Source: Pseudomonadota bacterium
GTDB taxonomy: Bacteria; Pseudomonadota; Alphaproteobacteria; Reyranellales; Reyranellaceae
NCBI GenBank assembly: GCA_018240685.1
Contig: JAFEFG010000008.1
Location: 1 to 64,000 of the forward strand
Reading direction: 5' to 3'
DNA: 64,000 bases
Part shown: positions 38,445 through 47,245 of the stretch, piece by piece
How the letters are laid out: every line of letters begins with the position of its first letter
How positions within the stretch are numbered: position 1 is the stretch's first letter
Notes under the pieces: generated by a model
Databases searched by the model: none
What the model was told of the DNA's origin: nothing
Seen by the model: the letters and a program-made list of their open reading frames with translations, nothing else
Position numbers and translations under genes: made by a program

Positions 38445-39530
38445 ATGAAGCGTCGCCACCTTCTCAAGACCGGGCTCGCCATCACGGCCGCAGGCTTCGC
38501 GCCGCGGCTGGCAGCAGCCGATAATGCGTTCTCGCCGGTCCCGAGAGGGTGGCGCGTCGTCGTGCTCACGACGCGCGTCGAGCCGACCTTCGCGACCAAG
38601 GCGTGGATCCCGCTGCCGGCCTTCACCGCCTCCGACTGGCAGCGGCCCGGCCTGGCGAGCTGGACCGGCAATGCCAGCCTCGCCGAGCGCGTGACAGATC
38701 GGGACTACGGCGCCGAGATGCTGCGTGTGGAATGGGCCGACGCCACGAAGAACCCCGTCATCGAGGTGACGACGATCGTCCGGACGCGCGACCGGGCCGT
38801 CGTCCCGGGACAGGGTACTGCGGAGGCGCTCAGCAAGGAGGAACGCGCCCTCAACCTCCGGGCCACCCGGCTCCTGCCCGTCGACGGCATCGTCAAGGAG
38901 ACGGCCGAGGGGATCGTGCGCGGCAAGAGCCGCGACCTCGACAAGGCGCGTGCGCTCTATGAATGGATGGTCGAGAACACCTTCCGCGATCCCAAGACGC
39001 GCGGCTGCGGCGTCGGCGATGTGGGCTGGATGCTGAGGACCGGCAACCTCAGCGGCAAGTGTGCGGACCTCAACGCGCTCTACGTCGCGATGGCACGGTC
39101 GGTCGGCCTGCCGGCACGCGACGTCTACGGCATCCGCGTCCTGCCGTCCCAGTTCGGCTACAAGTCGCTCGGCGCGGGCTCGGAGATCGTCACCAAGGCG
39201 CAACATTGTCGTGCCGAGGTCTGGCTGTCGGGGAGCGGCTGGACGCCCGTCGATCCCGCCGACGTGCGCAAGGTCGTGCTCGAGGAGCCGCCGACCAACC
39301 TCGCCCTGCTCGATCCCAAGGTCGCGGCGGCGCGGCAGACGCTGTTCGGCGCCTGGGAGGGCAACTGGCTGGCCTTCAACGTCGCTCATGACGTGGCGCT
39401 GCCCGGCAGCAGCCAGCCGCCCCTGCCGTTCCTCATGTATCCGCAGGCCGAGGACAAGTCGGGGCCCGTCGACCCGCTCGATCCGGAAGCGTTCCAGTAC
39501 AGGATCACGGTCCGCGAAGTAACCGCCTGA
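38445..39530 (+). CDS. Exported transglutaminase-like cysteine protein
   Basis: A 361-residue protein with a twin-arginine-like leader (KRRHLLKTGLAITAAGFAPR). The transglutaminase core is complete: GKCADLNALYVAMARSVGLP (catalytic Cys), AQHCRAEVWLSG (His) and GWTPVDPADV (Asp), about residues 200-275. The start ATG at 38445 has GGAGGAAACAAGG upstream. Bacterial members act as periplasmic peptidases or cross-linkers; the substrate is unknown. Two membrane cyclase genes follow 63 bases downstream on the same strand. Confidence 0.87.
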   Translation: MKRRHLLKTGLAITAAGFAPRLAAADNAFSPVPRGWRVVVLTTRVEPTFATKAWIPLPAFTASDWQRPGLASWTGNASLAERVTDRDYGAEMLRVEWADATKNPVIEVTTIVRTRDRAVVPGQGTAEALSKEERALNLRATRLLPVDGIVKETAEGIVRGKSRDLDKARALYEWMVENTFRDPKTRGCGVGDVGWMLRTGNLSGKCADLNALYVAMARSVGLPARDVYGIRVLPSQFGYKSLGAGSEIVTKAQHCRAEVWLSGSGWTPVDPADVRKVVLEEPPTNLALLDPKVAAARQTLFGAWEGNWLAFNVAHDVALPGSSQPPLPFLMYPQAEDKSGPVDPLDPEAFQYRITVREVTA

Positions 39531-39593
39531 CCTCCGGCACCGGGTTGGCGCGGGACGTTCCGTTCCGCGTCGATCCGCTTTATACAGCAGGGC

Positions 39594-41096
39594 ATGGTCG
39601 CGTCGTCCCACGCGGAGCCGACGATGTCGGCCAGGAGCATCGTCAATCGCTACTACCTGGCGATGGGTGCGCCGTTCGCGATCGATCTGGCCACCGCGGC
39701 CGTCTACGTGGCGATCAACGGGCGACCCGGCGCCCTGCTGCCCATCGCGTCCGTGTCGGCATCGTTCCTGATCCTGGGCCTGGGCATCGCCGCCTGGCAG
39801 CTGTTCCGGCCGATACGACGCTACATCGCCGGCGAGCTTCCCTATTCCGAGGTCGAGGCGCGACTGGCGAACCTGCCGCGCGCCTCGGCGATCCTGGTCG
39901 CCTGCTTCGACGCACCGCTGATGGCACTGCACGTCCTGTCGGCGCGTATCGGCATCACCTTCGGCGCCACGCTGGAACTCCAGGGCTGGATCGACACCGT
40001 CACCTCCTTCGTGGTCGTGACGGCCTTCAACGTCGTCCTCGCCTATTTCATCGTCAGCGCCTACCTCGACCGGCTGTGCGAGTACCTGTTCGAGACGCGC
40101 GGCGTGAACATCAGCACCTTCCACGGCGCCTTCCGCCGCAAGATCGCCGTCGCCGTCCTGTTCGTGTCCTTCGCCGCCATGACGCTGCTGGCGGGCGACA
40201 TCGCAAGCTACAGCGGCAACCGCCTGCTGCGCGAAGCCACGGTCGACGTCGCCGCCTCGGTGATCGGCGCAATCATCATCTACTACTGGATCTCCCAGGC
40301 ACTGACGCGGCCGATCGCGCGCCTCGACTACGGCATGCGGCACGTGGCCGAGGGCGACTTCGCGGTCCGCCTGCCGGTGACGTCCGACGACGAGATCGGC
40401 CGCGCCACCGGCGGCTTCAACCTGATGGTCGAAGGGCTCGCCGAGCGTAAGTACCTGCGCGACACGTTCGGAAAGTATGTGAGTGAGAGCGTGGCCGCGG
40501 CGATCCTCAACGATCGCGAGCGCCGCGGCCGCGTCGCCGACATGCTCGCCGAGGCGACCCTCATGTTCACCGACATCGAGGGCTTCACCGCCCTGTCGGA
40601 GACGCTGTCGCCGCACGAGGTCGCGCGCATCCTCAACGTCTACTACGCGGCCATCGTACCGGTGATCCAGCGTCACGGCGGGGTGGTCAACAACTGCATC
40701 GGCGACGGCCTGTTCGCCTCCTTCAACCTGCCGCTGCCGCAGGAGAACCACGCCGCGGCGGCGCTGCTGGCCGCGCTCGAGGCGCAGGAGGCGCTGGCGC
40801 AGGCGACCTTCCCCGCCGGCATGAGCATCCGCACCCGCATCGGCATCAATACCGGGCCTGTCATCGGTGTCACGATCGGCACCGCCGACTGGCTGAGCTA
40901 TACGCTGCTGGGCGACGCGGTGAACATCGCCTCGCGCGTGGAGCAGCTCAACAAGCAATTCCATACCTCCATCCTGGCCACGGAGAGCACGATCAGCGCC
41001 GCAGGCGACGGCTTCCGCTCCGCCTGCCTCGGCAAGACAGACGTGCGCGGCCACCGGGGCGAGGTGGTCGTCTACCGCATCGATCCGCCCGCATGA
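39594..41096 (+). CDS. Membrane class III nucleotidyl cyclase with HAMP domain, copy 1
   Basis: A 500-residue protein (an ATG at 39624 is a possible alternative start). It has about six transmembrane helices up to residue 245, a HAMP domain (ALTRPIARLDYGMRHVAEGD, FNLMVEGLAERK) and a cyclase homology domain from about residue 320. Metal-binding aspartates are Asp327 (MFTDIEGF) and Asp371 (IGDG); the transition-state Asn and Arg are in GDAVNIASRVE. The purine-specifying Lys is replaced by Asn367 (VVNNCIGDG). It would make cAMP or cGMP if active. It overlaps the next cyclase gene by 4 bases. Confidence 0.88.
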   Translation: MVASSHAEPTMSARSIVNRYYLAMGAPFAIDLATAAVYVAINGRPGALLPIASVSASFLILGLGIAAWQLFRPIRRYIAGELPYSEVEARLANLPRASAILVACFDAPLMALHVLSARIGITFGATLELQGWIDTVTSFVVVTAFNVVLAYFIVSAYLDRLCEYLFETRGVNISTFHGAFRRKIAVAVLFVSFAAMTLLAGDIASYSGNRLLREATVDVAASVIGAIIIYYWISQALTRPIARLDYGMRHVAEGDFAVRLPVTSDDEIGRATGGFNLMVEGLAERKYLRDTFGKYVSESVAAAILNDRERRGRVADMLAEATLMFTDIEGFTALSETLSPHEVARILNVYYAAIVPVIQRHGGVVNNCIGDGLFASFNLPLPQENHAAAALLAALEAQEALAQATFPAGMSIRTRIGINTGPVIGVTIGTADWLSYTLLGDAVNIASRVEQLNKQFHTSILATESTISAAGDGFRSACLGKTDVRGHRGEVVVYRIDPPA

Positions 41097-42607
41097 CGAC
41101 GATGCGGCCGGCCGGCGCCGCCGAGATCGCCGCGATCCGGCGGCGTTACCTGTGGATGGCGACATCCATCTTCTTCCTCGACGTCGCGATCACCCTCATC
41201 TTCACCACTGCGGCGGGATCGTGGTCTGCCCTGTGGCTCACGGGCGGAGCCGGCGCGGTGACCCTGCTCGGCGTCAACTGGCTGATCGCGCGGCGGCTGT
41301 TCGAGCCGATCGCAGCGTACCTCGAAGGCAGCCTCCCCTTCGATGAGGTCCAGCGGCGCCTCACCCAGCTCCCGCTGCTCACGGCGCGGACGGTCGGCGC
41401 CCTGGCGCTGCTGACGGCCGTCTTCCGCTTCTCGATGCCGTGGTGGCTCGACGCGGCCGACATCGCGCTGCCGAAGGCGGCCGTTGCCGACTTCATCACG
41501 GTCTGCCTCGTGATCGGGGTCTTCTATTTCACGTACACCTATTTCGTCGTCAGCGACTATCTCGCCCAGCTCTGCACCTTCATCTTCCGGCACTACGGCC
41601 GCAATCTCGGCCTGTTCTTCGGCAGCTACCCGGCGAAACTCCTGGTGGCGCTCCTGGTCATCTCGGCGGCGCCGCTCACCGCCATCGTGGTCGATCTCTA
41701 TTCGTACAGCGGAGACCGGCAGCAGTCCGAGGTCCTGGTCGACGTGGCGTCGGCGGTGCTGGGCGTGGCCATCTCCGCCTACTTCATCACCCGCTCCCTG
41801 CTGCGTCCGCTCGGCATCCTCTCCAACGCCATGACCAAGGTGGCCGCGGGCAATCTCGACCTCCGCGTGCCGGTCACGTCGAACGACCAGGTGGGCGAAC
41901 TCACCGGTCAGTTCAACACCATGGTCGAGGGGCTGCGCGAGCGCGAGCGGATCCGCGAGACCTTCGGCCGCTACGTCGACGAGCACGTCGCCGCAGCCAT
42001 CCTGCGTCGCCAGGGCGACGGCCTGCGGTCGGGCGAGATCGGCGAGGCGACGATCCTGTTCACCGACATCGAGGGCTTCACCACCATCGCCGAGCATCTC
42101 GAGCCGGACGAGCTGATCGCCGCGTTGAACGACTATCTCGAGACCGTGCTGGCGCCGATCCGCGACCACGGCGGCGTGGTCAACACCTTCATCGGCGACG
42201 GCCTGTTCGCCTCCTTCAACATGCCCCTCGCATGCCCCGACCATGCCGCCGCGGCGGTGCGCGCGGCGATCGACATCCAGCGCGCGCTCGGCAGCCGGAC
42301 GTTCGGCCACCCGGGCGTGGCGTTCGCGACCCGCATTGGCATCAGCACCGGACGCGTGATCGGCGGCGATGTCGGCGCCGGCAGGCGCATGAGCTTCACC
42401 TTGCTGGGCGATACGGTGAATCTCGCGGCGCGGCTCGAGGAGTTGAACAAGGAATACGGCACGCGCATCCTCGTGTCGGAAAGCACGCGCGCGGCCTGCG
42501 GCGAGCGGTTCACGTTCGCGCCGCTGGGCCGCATCACCGTGCGCGGCCGGAGCGATCCGGTCTCCCTCTTCAGTGTCGATCCCCGTCATCAGGAAAGCCC
42601 GTCATGA
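41093..42607 (+). CDS. Membrane class III nucleotidyl cyclase with HAMP domain, copy 2
   Basis: A 504-residue paralogue of the preceding gene with the same plan: about six N-terminal helices, HAMP (RPLGILSNAMTKVAAGNLDL, FNTMVEGLRERE) and a C-terminal cyclase domain. Metal-binding Asp325 (LFTDIEGF) and Asp369 (IGDG) are present, and GDTVNLAARLE has Asn and Arg. The purine-specifying Lys is replaced by Thr365 (VVNTFIGDG). The tandem pair could form homodimers or a heterodimer. Its stop overlaps the acyl-CoA dehydrogenase-like gene (ATGA). Confidence 0.88.
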   Translation: MTTMRPAGAAEIAAIRRRYLWMATSIFFLDVAITLIFTTAAGSWSALWLTGGAGAVTLLGVNWLIARRLFEPIAAYLEGSLPFDEVQRRLTQLPLLTARTVGALALLTAVFRFSMPWWLDAADIALPKAAVADFITVCLVIGVFYFTYTYFVVSDYLAQLCTFIFRHYGRNLGLFFGSYPAKLLVALLVISAAPLTAIVVDLYSYSGDRQQSEVLVDVASAVLGVAISAYFITRSLLRPLGILSNAMTKVAAGNLDLRVPVTSNDQVGELTGQFNTMVEGLRERERIRETFGRYVDEHVAAAILRRQGDGLRSGEIGEATILFTDIEGFTTIAEHLEPDELIAALNDYLETVLAPIRDHGGVVNTFIGDGLFASFNMPLACPDHAAAAVRAAIDIQRALGSRTFGHPGVAFATRIGISTGRVIGGDVGAGRRMSFTLLGDTVNLAARLEELNKEYGTRILVSESTRAACGERFTFAPLGRITVRGRSDPVSLFSVDPRHQESPS

Positions 42608-43809
42608 ATGTCTCCGGATTGTCTCCCGATCAGGTGAAACTGCAGGCCCGCGCCCGCGAACTGGCGACCGGGCCGGTCGCACAGCGCGCCGCCGAGGTCG
42701 ACCGCACCGAGCAGTACCCCTGGGACAATGTCGAGCTCCTGAAGGACGCCAAGCTGATCGGCATGACGATCCCCGCGCAGTATGGCGGCCAGGGCAAGGG
42801 CTGGCTCGATGCCGTGCTGGCGATCGAGGCGCTCTCCGCTTCCTGCGCCGTCACCGGCCGCATCGCCGTCGAGACCAACATGGGCGCCATCAGCGCCGTC
42901 ATGGCCTACGGCTCGGAGGAGCAGAAGAAGCTGGCGGCCGACATGGTGCTGTCCGGCGACAAGCCGGCCATCTGCATCACCGAGCCCGACGCCGGCTCCG
43001 ACGCCAACGGCATGACCACGCGCGCCGACAAGAAGGGCAACCGCTACGTCCTCAACGGCCGCAAGCACTGGATCACCGGTGGCGGCGTCTCGCGCCTGCA
43101 CCTGATCTTCGCCAAGGTCTATGACGAGAAGGGAGAATTCGAGGGCATCGGCGGCTTCCTCGCCATCCGCGACGAGACCAGAGGCCTCAAGATCACCAAG
43201 CGCGAGCCGACCATGGGCCTGCGCGGCATCCCCGAGGCGGTCATCGACTTCGAGGACATGGACGTGCCGCCCTCCGCGCTGGTGATCCCGCCGCGCGGCC
43301 TCAAGAAGGGCTTCGCCGACCTGATGACCGCCTACAACAGCCAGCGCGTCGGCGCGGCGACGGTGGCGCTCGGCATCGCCGAGGGCGCCTACCAGCTCGC
43401 CCTCGACTGGTCGGAGAAGCGCGAGCAGTTCGGCCGCCCCATCAACGAGTTCCAGGGCCTGCAGTGGAAGCTCGCCGACATGTCGATCAAGCTCGTGGCC
43501 GCGCAGGCGCTCGTCTACAAGGCCGCGCGCTCGGGCGAAGGCGGCTTCCCCGACATGCTGATGGCGGCGCAGGCCAAGGTCTTCACCTCGGAGAACGCGA
43601 TCCAGGTCGTCAACGACGCGCTGCAGGTCTTCGGCGCGCGCGGCTACAGCCGCGAGCTGCCGCTCGAGCGCATGGCCCGCGACGTGCGCATGTTCACCAT
43701 CGGCGGCGGCACCGCCGAGGTGCTGCGCAACGTCGTGGCCGGCGCCTTGCTCAAGAAGAAGCTGCCCCAGACCCGCGACGGCTGGAGCAAGGCCGGTCAC
43801 CAAAAGTAA
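42604..43809 (+). CDS. Acyl-CoA dehydrogenase-fold flavoprotein, probable desulfinase-like (no catalytic Glu)
   Basis: A 401-residue protein of the acyl-CoA dehydrogenase family. FAD-binding blocks ICITEPDAGSDANGM and KHWITGGG are present, as are SEKREQFGRPI and LQVFGARGYS. The catalytic Glu is missing at both known positions: Gly368 (IGGGT instead of YEGT) and Gln247 (YNSQRVGAA, the isovaleryl-CoA dehydrogenase site). From memory, 3-sulfinopropionyl-CoA desulfinase of Advenella uses Arg84 and has Gln246; this protein has Arg86 and Gln247. It may thus release sulfite from a sulfinyl-CoA rather than dehydrogenate. The start overlaps the cyclase stop. Confidence 0.85.
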   Translation: MNVSGLSPDQVKLQARARELATGPVAQRAAEVDRTEQYPWDNVELLKDAKLIGMTIPAQYGGQGKGWLDAVLAIEALSASCAVTGRIAVETNMGAISAVMAYGSEEQKKLAADMVLSGDKPAICITEPDAGSDANGMTTRADKKGNRYVLNGRKHWITGGGVSRLHLIFAKVYDEKGEFEGIGGFLAIRDETRGLKITKREPTMGLRGIPEAVIDFEDMDVPPSALVIPPRGLKKGFADLMTAYNSQRVGAATVALGIAEGAYQLALDWSEKREQFGRPINEFQGLQWKLADMSIKLVAAQALVYKAARSGEGGFPDMLMAAQAKVFTSENAIQVVNDALQVFGARGYSRELPLERMARDVRMFTIGGGTAEVLRNVVAGALLKKKLPQTRDGWSKAGHQK

Positions 43810-43843
43810 CGCTTTTAAAAAGGGAAATTTAAACGTTACTTTT
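43802..43843. repeat. AT-rich inverted repeat over the stop codon of the desulfinase-like gene
   Basis: A perfect 10-base inverted repeat aaaagtaacg / cgttactttt with a 22-base loop. The left arm contains the TAA stop of the preceding gene (43807-43809). The right arm is followed by tttcg-like bases, with T-residues at its end, so it can serve as a rightward terminator. The A+T content is far above the surroundings. Confidence 0.5.
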
Positions 43844-43871
43844 CGTAACCAGACCGGTTCGATGACCATCG

Positions 43872-43908
43872 CTTGACATATATTGCGTTTTTCGCAATAT
43901 ATGTCAAG
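43872..43908. repeat. Perfect 16-base palindromic arms, AT-rich, between convergent genes
   Basis: The arms cttgacatatattgcg (43872-43887) and cgcaatatatgtcaag (43893-43908) are exact reverse complements around a ttttt loop. It lies 27 bases past katG's stop on the leftward strand and 63 bases past the convergent gene. It could be a bidirectional terminator, an operator, or a mobile-element scar. Each arm contains TTGACA, but no well-spaced -10 hexamer for a promoter. Confidence 0.6.
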
Positions 43909-43934
43909 GCTTGTACCGATGCCCCCGGCGGGGA

Positions 43935-46124
<2,190 letters not shown>

Positions 46125-46141
46125 TCAGCCTTCTGGATATA

Positions 46142-46160
46142 GTTTAGATTAATTCTAAAC
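46142..46160 (-). promoter_or_regulatory. Irr/ICE-like palindrome upstream of katG
   Basis: The sequence gtttagattaattctaaac has 7-base arms gtttaga / tctaaac around ttaat. It matches the iron control element of alphaproteobacterial Irr (TTTAGAA-N3-TTCTAAA, from memory) with one mismatch. It ends about 36 bases before the katG start, and a TATATC-like -10 lies just downstream on the katG side, so a bound repressor would block the promoter. It differs from the Fur box. Confidence 0.6.
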
Positions 46161-46345
46161 AAGGGGCTTCACGATTGTTTAATGGTACACGAGCGCGCCC
46201 CTTCTCCGACCGAACCGTCAAGCAGAAGATGCCGCGCCCGAACCCAGACCATCCATCACGTTGCGCACGCCGACAAGGGGACCTGCGGCAGGAGACTATC
46301 CCGCAGAGCAACGCACCTGCAGAGCGACGCGGTCGTCCGCCCCCT

Positions 46346-46747
46346 TCAGCAAGGGCCCTTGCTCTTGAGCAGCGTCTCGAGACTGATCGATCTCAGTGTC
46401 GCCTCGGCGATCTCGTCGATCTCCAGCAGCACGCGCTGCAGCGCGCCGCCGATGTCGGTGTCCTCGCCGGGCTCCTTCGCGCGCCGCCCGGGCGCGGGCT
46501 CGAACAGGGCAACGATGTCCATCAAGGTCGTGCGCCGGCGGTTGCCGATGAAGCGGTAGCCGCCCGCGGCGCCGCGGCCGCCGCGCACGAGGCCGGCGCT
46601 GGACAGCGTGCCCAGCACCTTGGCGAGGTGGTGATTGGAGACGCCGAAGCGTTCGGCGAGGTCGGCCGCCGACAAGGTGCGCTCGGGATCGCGTGCCAGT
46701 TCGAGCACGGCATAGAGGCCGAGCCGCGTCGCCGTCTGCAGCTTCAC
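46346..46747 (-). CDS. Rrf2 family transcriptional regulator without Fe-S cysteines
   Basis: A 133-residue winged-helix regulator. GTG at 46747 overlaps the upstream GNAT stop (GTGA). The helix-turn-helix is LSAADLAERFGVSNHHLAKVLGTL, shortened, followed by GLVRGGRGAAGGYRF, typical of Rrf2/IscR/NsrR. The three clustered cysteines that hold the [Fe-S] in IscR or NsrR are absent; only a C-terminal Cys (KGPC) is visible. It may sense another signal. It is upstream of katG on the same strand; the 171 bases between 46175 and 46345 hold no recognisable gene. Confidence 0.86.
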   Translation of the reverse strand: MKLQTATRLGLYAVLELARDPERTLSAADLAERFGVSNHHLAKVLGTLSSAGLVRGGRGAAGGYRFIGNRRRTTLMDIVALFEPAPGRRAKEPGEDTDIGGALQRVLLEIDEIAEATLRSISLETLLKSKGPC

Positions 46748-47163
46748 GACACATCCATGTCGAGTTGCAGCGACGGGCCGGCGACCATGCCCTGGGCGCG
46801 GAAGAAGGAGAGGATCAGATGGTCCTTGCGGTCGACCAGCGTGCGCACGCGGGTCACGCCCTTCGCCTTGAAGCGGGCCACCAGCGCCTCGAACAGCATG
46901 GTGCCGACACCATGCAGGCGCAGGCCGGGCTCGATCTGAATCGCAAACACCCAACCGGCCGCCGGCTGGCCGAACTCCCAGGCCCGGATCTCGCCGGCGA
47001 TGAAGCCCGCCAGGGTGCCTTCTTCGGTCTCGGCCACGAGGAAATGGCGATCGGGGCCCAGCATGTCCTGCCAGTAATCCGGCTTGGTCGAACCGGTGAT
47101 GCGGCTGTCCAGCGCGGAAATGGCCGGTAAATCAGAGGCTTGGGCGGGACGGATCGACGTCAT
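46744..47163 (-). CDS. GNAT family N-acetyltransferase
   Basis: A 139-residue GNAT. TSIRPAQASDLPAISALDSR is the N-terminal beta1-alpha1 pattern, and FAIQIEPGLRLHGVGTMLFEAL contains the acetyl-CoA-binding loop (R-L-H-G-V-G). It is translated with the Rrf2 gene and is divergent from boxC across 82 bases. The substrate is unknown; a regulator-GNAT pair suggests self-control of a small detoxification or modification unit. Confidence 0.85.
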   Translation of the reverse strand: MTSIRPAQASDLPAISALDSRITGSTKPDYWQDMLGPDRHFLVAETEEGTLAGFIAGEIRAWEFGQPAAGWVFAIQIEPGLRLHGVGTMLFEALVARFKAKGVTRVRTLVDRKDHLILSFFRAQGMVAGPSLQLDMDVS

Positions 47164-47245
47164 GGGAACGTGAATAAGATGCGCTTGCGGCGGCCAAAGT
47201 AAATAGGTATTTCAGTACCGAATTACGCAAATTACGGGAAACGCC
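47164..47245 (+). promoter_or_regulatory. boxC upstream region with direct and inverted repeats
   Basis: An AT-rich 82-base divergent region. It holds a 7-base direct repeat aattacg at 47221-47227 and 47230-47236 (9-base period) just before the boxC ribosome binding site (CGGGAA), and a short palindrome aaataggtattt (47201-47212). Either could be an operator. No BoxR-like regulator is coded in the window, and clear -35/-10 hexamers are not evident. Confidence 0.35.

Noticed and set aside
39541-39623. A separate start for the first cyclase at 39624
   Set aside because: Possible, but the upstream ATG at 39594 is equally open and neither site has a clear ribosome binding site; kept as an alternative.
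43872-43908. The palindrome as a bidirectional promoter (TTGACA on both strands)
   Set aside because: The best -10-like hexamers are weak or badly spaced, and both directions would only give antisense RNA to the flanking genes.
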